Shown here: positions 48,679-62,126 of the stretch, one piece after another
How the letters are laid out: every line of letters begins with the position of its first letter
Numbering within the stretch: position 1 is the first letter of the stretch
Origin: Alkalisalibacterium limincola
GTDB lineage: Bacteria; Pseudomonadota; Gammaproteobacteria; Xanthomonadales; Xanthomonadaceae
Reading direction: 5' to 3'
NCBI RefSeq assembly: GCF_008017755.1
Contig: NZ_VRTS01000003.1
Location: 124,001-188,000, forward strand
Length of the DNA: 64,000 bases
Notes under the pieces: generated by a model
Databases searched by the model: none
Told to the model about the DNA's origin: nothing
Seen by the model: only the letters and a program-made list of their open reading frames with translations
Made by a program: the position numbers and the translations under genes

Positions 48679-49575
48679 TCAGTTCGCGAGCTGGTGGCTG
48701 CCGCCTTCCCCCGTCCGGCGCCGCTGGGCCCTGACCAGTCGTTCCATCGTCTTGAGCTGGCGCTCGCCCAGGCCCATCGCCGCATCGACCCACAGTTCGG
48801 TGATGCGCAGGAGCTCTTCGAGCGGAACCGGATTCACGATGTCGCGGATGCGATCCATCGCCATGCGCGTGCGGGCGATCTTCTGGTTGCGGCGCATCAG
48901 GTCCTGGACGGCCTTGTGGCCCTCGCCCTTGCCGACGAGCACGTCGACCACGCCGAGGCGGTGGAGTTCGTCGCTGCTGTAGATCACCCCGTTGAGCATC
49001 ATTTCCTCGGCCAGGCGCGCGTTCACGCGACGGGTCAGGAAGGAATAGGCCCCCATTCCCGGGAACAGGCCGAACAGGACTTCCGGGAATCCCATGTTGA
49101 TGCCGGATTCGGCCACGATGGTCTGGCAGCTCAGGGCCAGCTCCAGCCCGCCACCCAGCGCGTCTCCCTCGACCAGGGCCACCGTGTGTGCATGCGGGTG
49201 CAGGTGGGCGTGCAGGATGTGCACCCCTTCCACGCACTCGCGTGCGTAGTTGAGCAGCCGCTCGCGGTCGCGGCCCCGGATGAGCTGGGCGAACAGTTCC
49301 AGATCGCCGCCGAGGTTGAACACGTCCGCGTCCGATGCGATGACCACGTGCGCGAGGTGGTTGGGGTCTGCGTCGGCGGTGCTGCCGATCTGCTGGGCGG
49401 CCCGCTTGAGGTAGGCATGCATCTCGCGCATCAGCGGGGGGTTGAAGCAGGGCCGGTAGTCCGGGTCCGAAAGCGCCCTGGAGGCGTGCATGAAGCACCA
49501 GTGCGCATTGTCGGCCTGGTGGGTGCGGATGGTGTGCTCGTTGGACTCACGACGCAGCGGTTCGACGACGTTCAT
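48679..49575 (-). CDS. rpfF: DSF synthase RpfF (crotonase family)
   Basis: A 298-residue crotonase-fold enzyme that makes cis-2-unsaturated fatty acid signals (DSF) from acyl-ACP by combined dehydratase and thioesterase activity. The two catalytic glutamates of RpfF are present as E145 (GGGLELALSC) and E165 (GFPEVLFGLFPGMGAYSFL). It is convergent with rpfC and, unlike in Xanthomonas, is separated from rpfB by a PilZ gene, so it must have its own promoter in the 225-base upstream gap. Confidence 0.96.
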   Translation of the reverse strand: MNVVEPLRRESNEHTIRTHQADNAHWCFMHASRALSDPDYRPCFNPPLMREMHAYLKRAAQQIGSTADADPNHLAHVVIASDADVFNLGGDLELFAQLIRGRDRERLLNYARECVEGVHILHAHLHPHAHTVALVEGDALGGGLELALSCQTIVAESGINMGFPEVLFGLFPGMGAYSFLTRRVNARLAEEMMLNGVIYSSDELHRLGVVDVLVGKGEGHKAVQDLMRRNQKIARTRMAMDRIRDIVNPVPLEELLRITELWVDAAMGLGERQLKTMERLVRAQRRRTGEGGSHQLAN

Positions 49576-49800
49576 TGGCTAAAACCTCTCTGGATGGCCC
49601 CCGTGGGCGCGCATCACGGGTGGCTTGGGACCCTTTGGATGGGAAACGCGCCCGCCGCCTCGATTCTATGCCCGAGGCCTTGACATTCGTAAACTAATTG
49701 CTCTAGAGGGCGATTCGCTTCCCTCTCGCCGGGCTTGCCTTGTGGGTCTTGTTTCTGGCCCACTGCACGCATCGGTGTTTCATCAGCTGGGGGAAGCTGG
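49576..49800. promoter_or_regulatory. divergent promoter region between rpfF and the PilZ gene
   Basis: No gene is seen. On the minus strand TAGAAT (49668-49663, 5/6 to the -10 consensus) with TTTACG about 19 bases upstream could drive rpfF, leaving a leader near 80 bases. On the plus strand an exact TTGACA lies at 49680-49685, but no good -10 follows at 16-18 bases. A CRP/Clp-type box was searched for and not found. Confidence 0.35.
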
Positions 49801-50142
49801 ATGGTCGATTCAGAACACCCGGGGATCAGGTTGTCGCGCTCGCGCCTGCAGGCCACGGCGAGCGTGCGCGTGCCCGACCATCACTGGGAAACACCGGTCG
49901 AGGACCTCTCCCTCAGCGGGGCGCTGTTGCGACGTCCGGATGGCTTCGATCCCGAGCGTGCCGCCCTTGCCTCGGTGGAGTTGCGTTGCGGTGACCTGGT
50001 GGCGCTGCGGGTCCAGGCACGCCTGGTGCGCAGCGACGAGCGCACGGTGGCCTACGTCTTCGAGGGGCTGGGCCCCAGCCAGGAACAGGATATCCGCGAA
50101 CTGATCCAGCGGCGCGGGTCGCTCAAGGACGGCGTCGCCTGA
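49801..50142 (+). CDS. PilZ-domain protein inside the rpf core
   Basis: A 113-residue single PilZ domain. The second c-di-GMP motif is near-canonical (EDLSLSGALL, DxSxxG). The first, RxxxR, is degenerate: arginines lie at RLSRSR spacing, so nucleotide binding may be weak or altered. The gene separates rpfF from rpfB, which are adjacent in Xanthomonas. Since RpfG acts with PilZ-containing adaptors in Xanthomonas, a role as local effector or adaptor is possible. I chose the ATG at 49801; an in-frame ATG at 49735 adds Cys- and Trp-rich residues of no known domain. Confidence 0.78.
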   Translation: MVDSEHPGIRLSRSRLQATASVRVPDHHWETPVEDLSLSGALLRRPDGFDPERAALASVELRCGDLVALRVQARLVRSDERTVAYVFEGLGPSQEQDIRELIQRRGSLKDGVA

Positions 50143-50149
50143 AGCACGC

Positions 50150-50169
50150 GGCCCGGGCTCGCCCGGGCC
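50150..50169. terminator. hairpin between convergent PilZ gene and rpfB
   Basis: An 8-bp perfect stem, GGCCCGGG with CCCGGGCC, loop CTCG, in the 53-base gap between convergent stops. There is no T tract, so it is a candidate bidirectional terminator only. Confidence 0.4.
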
Positions 50170-50195
50170 GGTCGGCCAGCAGTCCGGGCCGGTGC

Positions 50196-51875
50196 TCAGT
50201 CTTCCTTCGAACTCTCCCTGAGCTCACGCCGCAGGATCTTGCCGACGTTGGTCTTCGGCAGCTCGGTGCGGAACTCGACGAAGCGCGGCTGCTTGTAGCC
50301 GGTCAGCTCATTGCGGCAGAAGGACTTCACCTTGTCGGCGGTCAGACCCGGGTCCTTCTTCACGATGACGACCTTGACCGCTTCGCCGGACTTTTCGTCC
50401 GGAACACCCACGGCAGCCACCTCGAGCACCTCGGGCATCTGGGCGATGACATCCTCGATCTCGTTGGGGTACACGTTGAAGCCCGAGACCAGGATCATGT
50501 CCTTCTTGCGGTCGACGATGTAGAAGAAGCCATCGGCATCCATCTTCGCCATGTCGCCGGTGTGCAACCACCCGTCGGAGTCGATCGCCTTGGCGGTTTC
50601 CTCGGGACGGTTCCAGTAGCCCTTCATGACCTGCGGACCGCGGATGCACAGCTCGCCCACTTCGTCGACGGGCATCATCGCGCCATCGTCGCCCTTGATG
50701 CAGGCCTCGGTGGAGGGGATCGGAAGGCCGATCGCACCGTTGAAGTCCTCGAGGTTCATCGGGTTCATGCAGGCGGCTGGCGAGGTCTCGGTCAGGCCGT
50801 AGGCTTCGATCAGCGTGCAACCGGTCACTGCCTTCCAGCGTTCGGCGACGGCGCGTTGCACCGCCATGCCGCCACCCAGGCTCAGGTGCAGGTTGGAGAA
50901 GTCGATCTTGTCGAAGCCGGGCGTGTTGAGCAATCCGTTGAACAGCGTGTTCACGCCGGTGATCGAGGAGAAACTGGTGCTGCGCAGTTCCTTGACGAAG
51001 CCCTTCATGTCGCGCGGGTTCGTGATCAGGTGGTTGCAGCCGCCGAACTGCATGAACACCAGGCAGTTCGCCGTCAGTGCGAAGATATGGTAGAGCGGCA
51101 GCGCGGTGATGATCGTCTCCTCGCCGTGCTTCACGTTCTGGCCCAGCCACACCGACGCCTGCAGCATGTTGGCGACCAGGTTGCGGTGGGTCAGCATCGC
51201 GCCCTTGGCCACGCCGGTGGTGCCACCGGTGTACTGCAGGAAGGCGATGTCGCCGGGGCTGATGTCGACGTCGGGGACCGACTTCCCACGGCCGGCGGAA
51301 AGCGCCTCGGAGAAACGGATCGAGCCCGGGAGGTCGGCATCGGGCACCTGCTTCTTGACGTACTTGAGCACGAAGTTGATCAGGGGGCCCTTGGGGAAGC
51401 CCAGCAGGTCGCCCACGCCGGTGGTGATCACCTGCTTGATCGAGGTCTCGCCGACCACCGACGCGACGGTGTCGGCGAAGTTGTCCAGCACCACGATCGC
51501 GGACGCGCCGGAGTCGGTGAGCTGATGCTTGAGCTCGCGCGCGGTATACATCGGGTTGGTGTTGACCACGGTCAGTCCGGCACGCAGCACGCCGAAGATC
51601 GCGATCGGGTACTGCAGCACGTTGGGCATCATCAAGGCGACGCGGTCGCCCTTCTTGAGCTTGAGCGTATGCAGCAGGTAGGCGGCGAACTGGGTGCTGA
51701 GATCGTCGATCTCACCGTAGGTGAGGGTCTTCCCGAAGTTGGAGAACGCCGGTTTGTCCCGATAACGCTTGATTGCCGTCTCCAGCACGGAGACGATGGA
51801 GCGGTACTGCTCGACATCGATCTCCGCCGGCACGCCCGCCGGATACTTGTTCAACCAGGGACGTTCCGAACTCAT
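50196..51875 (-). CDS. rpfB: long-chain fatty acid-CoA ligase RpfB
   Basis: A 559-residue acyl-CoA synthetase of the ANL family. The AMP-binding motif is YTGGTTGVAKGAML and the C-terminal hinge and catalytic lysine regions are GELCIRGPQVMKGYW and LPKTNVGKILRREL. In Xanthomonas, RpfB activates free fatty acids and takes part in DSF turnover. The ATG at 51875 follows GGAGGA. It is divergent from a lipoprotein gene and one PilZ gene away from rpfF. Confidence 0.95.
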   Translation of the reverse strand: MSSERPWLNKYPAGVPAEIDVEQYRSIVSVLETAIKRYRDKPAFSNFGKTLTYGEIDDLSTQFAAYLLHTLKLKKGDRVALMMPNVLQYPIAIFGVLRAGLTVVNTNPMYTARELKHQLTDSGASAIVVLDNFADTVASVVGETSIKQVITTGVGDLLGFPKGPLINFVLKYVKKQVPDADLPGSIRFSEALSAGRGKSVPDVDISPGDIAFLQYTGGTTGVAKGAMLTHRNLVANMLQASVWLGQNVKHGEETIITALPLYHIFALTANCLVFMQFGGCNHLITNPRDMKGFVKELRSTSFSSITGVNTLFNGLLNTPGFDKIDFSNLHLSLGGGMAVQRAVAERWKAVTGCTLIEAYGLTETSPAACMNPMNLEDFNGAIGLPIPSTEACIKGDDGAMMPVDEVGELCIRGPQVMKGYWNRPEETAKAIDSDGWLHTGDMAKMDADGFFYIVDRKKDMILVSGFNVYPNEIEDVIAQMPEVLEVAAVGVPDEKSGEAVKVVIVKKDPGLTADKVKSFCRNELTGYKQPRFVEFRTELPKTNVGKILRRELRESSKED

Positions 51876-51989
51876 GCGCATCTCCTCCTGCGTGGACCAA
51901 ACCGTATGCGCCTCCGAGTGGCTCGGAACAGCGCTGTTCAGGGCATCTTCATCGATTGGAACACAGCCCCCATGGGCAGGCAAGGCGGC

Positions 51990-52425
51990 ATGCGCGAGCG
52001 TATGGAAGGGGCTTTTCGCGGTGCTCGTCGTGGCTTCCCTGCTGCTTGCCGGCGGCTGCGCAAGGCCGGATCCGGAGCAGGCCCTGCGCGACCGGATCGC
52101 GGCGATGCAGGAGGCCGCGCGCGAGCGATCGGCCAGCGGAGTCCTGGCAGGAATCGACGATGACTTCTCTGGCCCCCATGGGCTGGACCGCGAAGGCCTG
52201 GGTCGACTGGTCCGCCTGCAGTTCATGCAGCATGGCAGTGTCGGGGTCCGGCTGGGGCCGCTGGATGTGGAGATGTTCGAGGAGCGTGCGCGTGTGCGTT
52301 TCACCGCCGTGCTCACCGGAGGCAGCGGGCGGTTCGTGCCGGACACCGGCCGCATCTACAACGTGGAGACGGCGTGGCGACGGGACGGGAACGATTGGCG
52401 CCTCATCATCGCGCAGTGGGATTGA
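51990..52425 (+). CDS. putative lipoprotein with NTF2-like domain; 5' end unresolved
   Basis: A protein of about 130 residues: hydrophobic stretch LFAVLVVASLLLAGGC (lipobox AGGC), then a soluble domain of about 115 residues ending WRLIIAQWD, which resembles NTF2/SnoaL-like folds. The frame of the body has no good start just upstream: an ATG at 51990 or 52002 is one base out of frame (dropping one G from GGGG at 52008-52011 would join them), while in frame only GTG at 52021 or a distant ATG at 51874 exists. A sequence error is possible. It lies between rpfB and acnA and shares the terminator with acnA. Confidence 0.6.
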
Positions 52426-52470
52426 CCCGGGGCGCGACGCGCGGGGAGTGCCGCGCGGCGGTGTTGCAAA

Positions 52471-52501
52471 GAAGAAGGGGCGCCGATAGCGCCCCTTCTT
52501 C
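52471..52501. terminator. bidirectional terminator between the lipoprotein gene and acnA
   Basis: A 13-bp perfect stem (52471-52483 with 52489-52501) with loop CGATA. The arms start and end with GAAGAAG/CTTCTTC, so each strand has a short T-rich end. It closes the two convergent genes. Confidence 0.8.
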
Positions 52502-52521
52502 GTGCAGCCTTCAAGCCTGGC

Positions 52522-55272
<2,751 letters not shown>

Positions 55273-55335
55273 CGATGGCTCCTGGCTGTGATGCGGGAGG
55301 GATTGGGCACCCAAAGCAGGCGCCCTAAGCCGTCC

Positions 55336-55341
55336 ATTATA
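55336..55341 (-). promoter_or_regulatory. -10 element of the acnA promoter (candidate)
   Basis: An exact TATAAT on the minus strand, 64 bases before the acnA start and inside the 120-base gap after hflD. No good -35 hexamer lies 16-18 bases upstream, so an activator may be needed. Confidence 0.45.
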
Positions 55342-55392
55342 GCGCGGGATCGGGTCGTTCAGGTTGCGCCCGGCGCCGTTTGCGCCCGCCGC

Positions 55393-56001
55393 TCAGGCCT
55401 CGTCGAGCCACGCGCGTGCCGCCTCGGCGATCTGGCGCCGGCGCAACAGCAGGTCGATGTAGCCCCCGCCCAGTTGGCGCCACAGCACGGCCGAGCGCAG
55501 GCCGGCGAGCAGTACGGCGCGGATTTCCGCCACTACGGTGGGTTGGCCCAGGTAGTTGGGGTTGCCCTGCACCAGGACGCGCGGGCGCAGCGAGCTCACC
55601 GTGCCGGCATACAGCTCGCCGAGCCGGCCCAGCACCGTGGGGTGGCTGGGGCCCCAGTGTTCGCGCTGCCGTGCGATGTCGAGGATGCCGGCATGCACCG
55701 CCTGCATCAGCTGTGGCTGTCGCGAGAAGCGGCGCTCGACGTGGAGCAGGGTCACGGCGATGCGGGTGATGGCCGGGTCGCGCAGGCTGGCGCCCGACGC
55801 GGTGTCGAACAGCAGCCTCAGGCCGGGTTCCAGGTTCGCCGGGCCTCCGTAGACATCCTGGGCCGTTTCCGCGTCGATGCGGAAAAGGCTGTCCACGCAG
55901 GGGGCAAGCGCCCCGGTATCGCTGCCGCCGGTGGTCGCGATGCGGCGTACCTGCTGCACCGACTGCAGGAGGCCGGCAAGGGCCAATGCACGTTGTTTCA
56001 T
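55393..56001 (-). CDS. hflD: high frequency lysogenization protein HflD homologue
   Basis: A 202-residue, mostly helical protein of the HflD family (YcfC). E. coli HflD is membrane-associated and affects phage lambda CII stability; its normal cell role is unclear. The family pattern is visible: [45 protein letters not shown]. It overlaps mnmA by 4 bases (ATGA), the usual pairing. Confidence 0.93.
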   Translation of the reverse strand: MKQRALALAGLLQSVQQVRRIATTGGSDTGALAPCVDSLFRIDAETAQDVYGGPANLEPGLRLLFDTASGASLRDPAITRIAVTLLHVERRFSRQPQLMQAVHAGILDIARQREHWGPSHPTVLGRLGELYAGTVSSLRPRVLVQGNPNYLGQPTVVAEIRAVLLAGLRSAVLWRQLGGGYIDLLLRRRQIAEAARAWLDEA

Positions 56002-57116
56002 CCACTACCTCGTTCAAGCTCGTCTACGGGCGCGTCGGTGGATTCGATCACCGCGCCACCCAGGCATTCGACACCAGCATAGAAGACCACCGACTGGCCC
56101 GGGGTCACCGCGCGCTGGGGGCGCTCGAAGCGCACCGCCAGCCGGCCGTCGCCGTCCATCTCGACGCGGCAGGGTTCGTCGGCCTGGCGGTAGCGCGTCT
56201 TCGCGGTGCATTCGAAGACGTCCGCCGGTGCCTGGCCTGCGGTCCAGCTTGCCTCGATCGCCACCAGGCGACTGGACATGAGGAAGCGGCTTTCACTGCC
56301 CTGGTCCACGTAGAGGATGTTGCCCGCCACGTCCTTGTCCACGACATACCAGGGCGCCTGTGGCCGGCCCTTCACGCCGCCCAGGGCCAGGCCCTCGCGC
56401 TGTCCCAGCGTGTAGTAGAAGACGCCCTCGTGTTCGCCCAGCGCTTGCCCGTCGACGCTGCGGATTTCCCCGCGCCGCGCCGGCAGGTACTGCGCCAGGA
56501 AGCTGCGGAAATCGCGTTCGCCGATGAAGCAGATGCCGGTGGAGTCCTTCTTGGCGGCCGTGGGCAGGCCGGCTTCGCGGGCCATGCGGCGTACCTCGGC
56601 CTTGGGCAGGTGTCCGATCGGGAAGCGGGTCGCGGCCAGCTGCTCCTGCCCCAGCTGGTGCAGGAAGTAGCTCTGGTCCTTGCCCGGGTCGGCCCCGCGC
56701 AAAAGGCGCCACAGGCCCCCGCGGCGGTCGATCCGGGCGTAGTGGCCGGTGGCGATGCGGGTCGCGCCCAGCGCGCGGGCCTCGTCGAGGAAGGTCTTGA
56801 ACTTGATCTCGCGGTTGCACAGGACGTCCGGGTTCGGCGTCCGGCCGGCCCGGTACTCGGCGAGGAAGTGTTCGAACACACCGTCCCAGTAGGCCTTGGA
56901 AAAGTCGCGCGCATGGAACGGGATGCCCAGGCGGCCACAGATGGCCAGCGCATCGCGGCGGTCATCCTCGGCACGGCACTCGCCACTGCCATCGTCGGAC
57001 CAGTTCTGCATGAACAGACCCGCCACGGACTCCCCGGCCTGGACCAGCAACAGGGCGCACACCGACGAGTCGACGCCGCCGGACATGCCGATCAGGGTTT
57101 CCGCCGGGGCTGCCAT
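55998..57116 (-). CDS. mnmA: tRNA-specific 2-thiouridylase MnmA
   Basis: A 372-residue enzyme that thiolates U34 of tRNA-Lys, -Glu and -Gln. PP-loop [11 protein letters not shown] near residues 10-20; catalytic cysteines in NPDVLCN and STGICFIG. I chose the ATG at 57116 ([14 protein letters not shown]), since the longer frame is unrelated sequence. It starts 2 bases after the nudJ stop, forming a nudJ-mnmA-hflD operon as in E. coli. Confidence 0.97.
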   Translation of the reverse strand: MAAPAETLIGMSGGVDSSVCALLLVQAGESVAGLFMQNWSDDGSGECRAEDDRRDALAICGRLGIPFHARDFSKAYWDGVFEHFLAEYRAGRTPNPDVLCNREIKFKTFLDEARALGATRIATGHYARIDRRGGLWRLLRGADPGKDQSYFLHQLGQEQLAATRFPIGHLPKAEVRRMAREAGLPTAAKKDSTGICFIGERDFRSFLAQYLPARRGEIRSVDGQALGEHEGVFYYTLGQREGLALGGVKGRPQAPWYVVDKDVAGNILYVDQGSESRFLMSSRLVAIEASWTAGQAPADVFECTAKTRYRQADEPCRVEMDGDGRLAVRFERPQRAVTPGQSVVFYAGVECLGGAVIESTDAPVDELERGSG

Positions 57117-57118
57117 GC

Positions 57119-57613
57119 TCAGGCCAGCCAGTGGGTGGCGGACAGCGGGAAGCTGCACCCGTCGAGGAAATCCTGGGCCGCGCGCATCACCAGCGGGCTG
57201 CGGTGCCTCCCACGGCAGGCGCGCAGTTCCTCCGGGGTCAGCCACAGCGGTCGCAAGATGCCGGCGTCCAGCGGCGCGCCGGCATCGTGTTCCAGCGGGC
57301 GCGCCGCGAACGCCACCCGGAGGTACTGCCGTCGCGTCTCCGGATCGATCCACTGGTAGACGCCCACCAGCCCGGTGGGCTCGACCGTCCAGCCGGTCTC
57401 CTCGCGGCACTCGCGCACCATCGCATCGACCAGCGATTCCTCCGGCTCCAGGTGGCCCGCCGGCTGGTTTATCACCAGCTCGCCCCGCACGTCCTCCTCG
57501 ACCAGCAGCAGGCGGCCCGCCTCGAGGACGAGGGCGGCCACGGTCACGTCTGGGAGGTAGACCTCGGAGTCGCCGGACGGGCCCGGGCGAGGTGCTTTTT
57601 CCGTGGTGTTCAC
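57119..57613 (-). CDS. nudJ: NUDIX hydrolase, NudJ-type phosphatase
   Basis: A 164-residue Nudix protein. The Nudix box is complete at about residues 53-75 ([17 protein letters not shown] then REETGW). The order nudJ-mnmA-hflD matches E. coli, where NudJ hydrolyses nucleoside tri- and diphosphates and the thiamine precursor HMP-PP. A proline-rich N-terminus of about 20 residues precedes the domain. It is divergent from clpS. Confidence 0.9.
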   Translation of the reverse strand: MNTTEKAPRPGPSGDSEVYLPDVTVAALVLEAGRLLLVEEDVRGELVINQPAGHLEPEESLVDAMVRECREETGWTVEPTGLVGVYQWIDPETRRQYLRVAFAARPLEHDAGAPLDAGILRPLWLTPEELRACRGRHRSPLVMRAAQDFLDGCSFPLSATHWLA

Positions 57614-57678
57614 CGAGGGGATGTTACATCACGCTGAATGGCGTGGGCAGGACTTGTGCCAGCCTGCGTGGGGCACCA

Positions 57679-57684
57679 TATAGT
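57679..57684 (+). promoter_or_regulatory. -10 element of the clpS promoter (candidate)
   Basis: TATAGT (5/6 match) 21 bases before the clpS ATG. TTGTGC about 19 bases upstream is the best available -35, a weak match. It lies in the divergent gap between nudJ and clpS. Confidence 0.4.
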
Positions 57685-57704
57685 GGTGTCATCAAGGATC
57701 GGTC

Positions 57705-58037
57705 ATGGGTCAGGAAAACACGCCGGAACACGAACACGAGCACGACCACGGCCTGGCGGTGGAGCATGCCAAGCCCGAGGTGGTCAGGCCGCCGCTCTAC
57801 CAGGTGGTCCTGCTCAACGACGACTTCACGCCGATGGATTTCGTCGTGGAGGTGCTGCAGCTGTTCTTCTCGCTCAATCGCGAGAAGGCCACGCAGGTCA
57901 TGCTGCACGTGCATACCCGGGGCAAGGGCGTGTGTGGCGTATACACCCGGGAAGTGGCCGAGACGAAGGTGTCCCAGGTCAATGATTTCTCCAGGCAGCA
58001 TCAACACCCGCTGCTGTGTGCGATGGAAAAGGCCTGA
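57705..58037 (+). CDS. clpS: ATP-dependent Clp protease adaptor ClpS
   Basis: A 110-residue adaptor that delivers N-degron substrates to ClpAP. A long acidic and His-rich N-terminal extension (residues 1-30, repeated EHEHEHD) leads to the core with [14 protein letters not shown], which forms the binding pocket for N-terminal Leu, Phe, Tyr and Trp. The gene is 48 bases upstream of clpA, as in most proteobacteria. Confidence 0.97.
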   Translation: MGQENTPEHEHEHDHGLAVEHAKPEVVRPPLYQVVLLNDDFTPMDFVVEVLQLFFSLNREKATQVMLHVHTRGKGVCGVYTREVAETKVSQVNDFSRQHQHPLLCAMEKA

Positions 58038-58085
58038 ACCGGCCGCGCGACATCCCCCACCGGTGCCAGAACCAGGAGGCACGAC

Positions 58086-60374
<2,289 letters not shown>

Positions 60375-60381
60375 GGCCTGG

Positions 60382-61026
60382 ATGCGGATCCTGCTTGCGA
60401 GACATGGAGAAACCCCCTGGAACGCCGAAGGGCGCTACCAGGGGCAGATCGACATTCCACTCTCACCGGTGGGCGAAGACCAGGCGCAACGCCTAGGGGA
60501 GCGCCTGCGCGACATCCGCATCGACCGTGCCGTCGCCTCGCCGCTGTCGCGTGCACGACGCACCGCGGAGTTCGCCCTGGGTGTCCAGCGCGAGTCCATG
60601 CTGCAGTTGTCCAACGGGCTGCTCGAGATCGCCCACGGCGAGTGGGAGGGCAAACTGGCCTCGGAGATCCGCGAGAGCGACCCGCAACGGCTGGCGGCAT
60701 GGCGCGACGCACCCGACAGCGTTCAGATGCCCGGCGGCGAAAGCCTGCCCGAGGTCTTCGAGCGGTCCTGGGCTGCGCTCGAAGCGGCCTGCGAAGGCTT
60801 GGGCGATGACGACACGCTGCTGGTGGTGGCCCACGATGCGGTCAACAGGGTGATCCTGTGCCGGGTGCTGGGCATGCCGTTGGCGCAGCTGTGGCGATTC
60901 CGCCAGGCGCCGGCAACCTTGAACCTGCTGGAGGGCGCGCGACCGGACCGGCTGGAGGTGGTCCGGCTCAACGACAGCGCACATCACACCGCGCTGTTCG
61001 GAGAGGCCGTGCACCGGGCGCTGTAG
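60382..61026 (+). CDS. histidine phosphatase family protein (phosphoglycerate mutase-like)
   Basis: A 214-residue member of the histidine phosphatase superfamily. The phospho-histidine motif is LLARHGETPWN (H9) and the second catalytic histidine lies in VVAHDAVNR. Size and motifs fit GpmB/CobC-like phosphatases rather than a cofactor-dependent glycolytic mutase. The substrate is unknown. It starts 7 bases after clpA, suggesting co-transcription, and is convergent with infA. Confidence 0.88.
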   Translation: MRILLARHGETPWNAEGRYQGQIDIPLSPVGEDQAQRLGERLRDIRIDRAVASPLSRARRTAEFALGVQRESMLQLSNGLLEIAHGEWEGKLASEIRESDPQRLAAWRDAPDSVQMPGGESLPEVFERSWAALEAACEGLGDDDTLLVVAHDAVNRVILCRVLGMPLAQLWRFRQAPATLNLLEGARPDRLEVVRLNDSAHHTALFGEAVHRAL

Positions 61027-61060
61027 GCGCGCCTGCCTCGTGGCGCCCGCGTCGTGCCGC

Positions 61061-61279
61061 TTACTTCATGCGGTAGGTGATGCGGCCCTTGGTCAGGTCG
61101 TAGGGCGTCATTTCCACCTTGACCTTGTCGCCGGTCAGGATGCGGATGTAGTGCTTGCGCATGCGGCCGGAGATGTGGGCGATGATGACGTGCCCATTCT
61201 CGAGCTGCACGCGGAACATCGTGTTGGGCAGGGTCTCCTGGACCGTGCCCTCCATTTCGATGGAGTCGTCCTTAGGCAT
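61061..61279 (-). CDS. infA: translation initiation factor IF-1
   Basis: A 72-residue OB-fold factor, essential, which blocks the ribosomal A site during initiation. The sequence is near the family consensus ([39 protein letters not shown]). It lies on the same strand as aat, 79 bases downstream of it, in the arrangement clpA-infA-aat known from E. coli. Confidence 0.98.
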   Translation of the reverse strand: MPKDDSIEMEGTVQETLPNTMFRVQLENGHVIIAHISGRMRKHYIRILTGDKVKVEMTPYDLTKGRITYRMK

Positions 61280-61358
61280 AAATCTCGTCATAAACGGCAG
61301 GAAGCCGCTCTCAAGGGCGGGAATTCTGCCACGTCCGGGGGGCGAGGGCAAAATTCCG

Positions 61359-62126
61359 TTAAGCGTGGGTTTCGGGGGTCGGGCCGCCGGACGGGGGAGG
61401 CGTGGCCAACGCCGCTGCCGAAACGGTCTCCCAGGTCTCGCTCCATGCGCCTTCGCGACCCGGAAAGCCGCCCAGGGACTGGATACGCGCAAGGAACGCC
61501 TCGCGCGGTACCGGCCGTGCGCCGAGCGAGAGCAGGTGTGGATTCTCCACCTGGGCATCGATCCACGGCCAGCCCCAGGCGGCGAGCTGGCGCGCCAATC
61601 CCGCCAGGGCCACCTTCGATCCGCCGCTGGTGCCACTGAACATGCTCTCGGCGAAGAACATCCGGCCGATCGCGACCCCGTACAGGCCGCCGACCAGCAC
61701 GTCGCCATCGAGCACCTCGATGCTGTGGGCGTGGCCGAGCCGGTGCAGCCGACCATACGCCGCGCGCACCTCGGCGCCGATCCAGGTGCCGGACTGGCCC
61801 TGGCGGGGCGCATCGGCACAGCGCGCGACGACCTCGTCGAAACGGGTGTCGGCGCTCATGCGCCAGGTGGAGGCCTTCAGCCGCCTCCGGAAGCGACGCG
61901 GCAGCACAAAGGTCGCGGTGTCGAAGACCAGCCGCGGATCCGGCGACCACCACAGGATCGGCTCGCCCGGGCTGAACCAGGGGAAGATCGCATGGCGGTA
62001 GGCGTCCAGCAGGCGCTCCGGGTGCAGGTCGCCACCGACCGCAAGCAGTCCGTCCGGGTCGCGCAGGGCCCGGGACAGGGGCGGGAAGCCGCCCCGAGGG
62101 TCATCCGGCAGCCAGGGGAGGCGCAT
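61359..62126 (-). CDS. aat: leucyl/phenylalanyl-tRNA-protein transferase
   Basis: A 255-residue enzyme that adds Leu or Phe to proteins with N-terminal Arg or Lys, creating N-degrons read by ClpS. Family motifs: [55 protein letters not shown], and [17 protein letters not shown]. Its 5' end overlaps the acetyltransferase-like gene by 26 bases, so the two are translationally linked. Confidence 0.97.
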   Translation of the reverse strand: MRLPWLPDDPRGGFPPLSRALRDPDGLLAVGGDLHPERLLDAYRHAIFPWFSPGEPILWWSPDPRLVFDTATFVLPRRFRRRLKASTWRMSADTRFDEVVARCADAPRQGQSGTWIGAEVRAAYGRLHRLGHAHSIEVLDGDVLVGGLYGVAIGRMFFAESMFSGTSGGSKVALAGLARQLAAWGWPWIDAQVENPHLLSLGARPVPREAFLARIQSLGGFPGREGAWSETWETVSAAALATPPPSGGPTPETHA

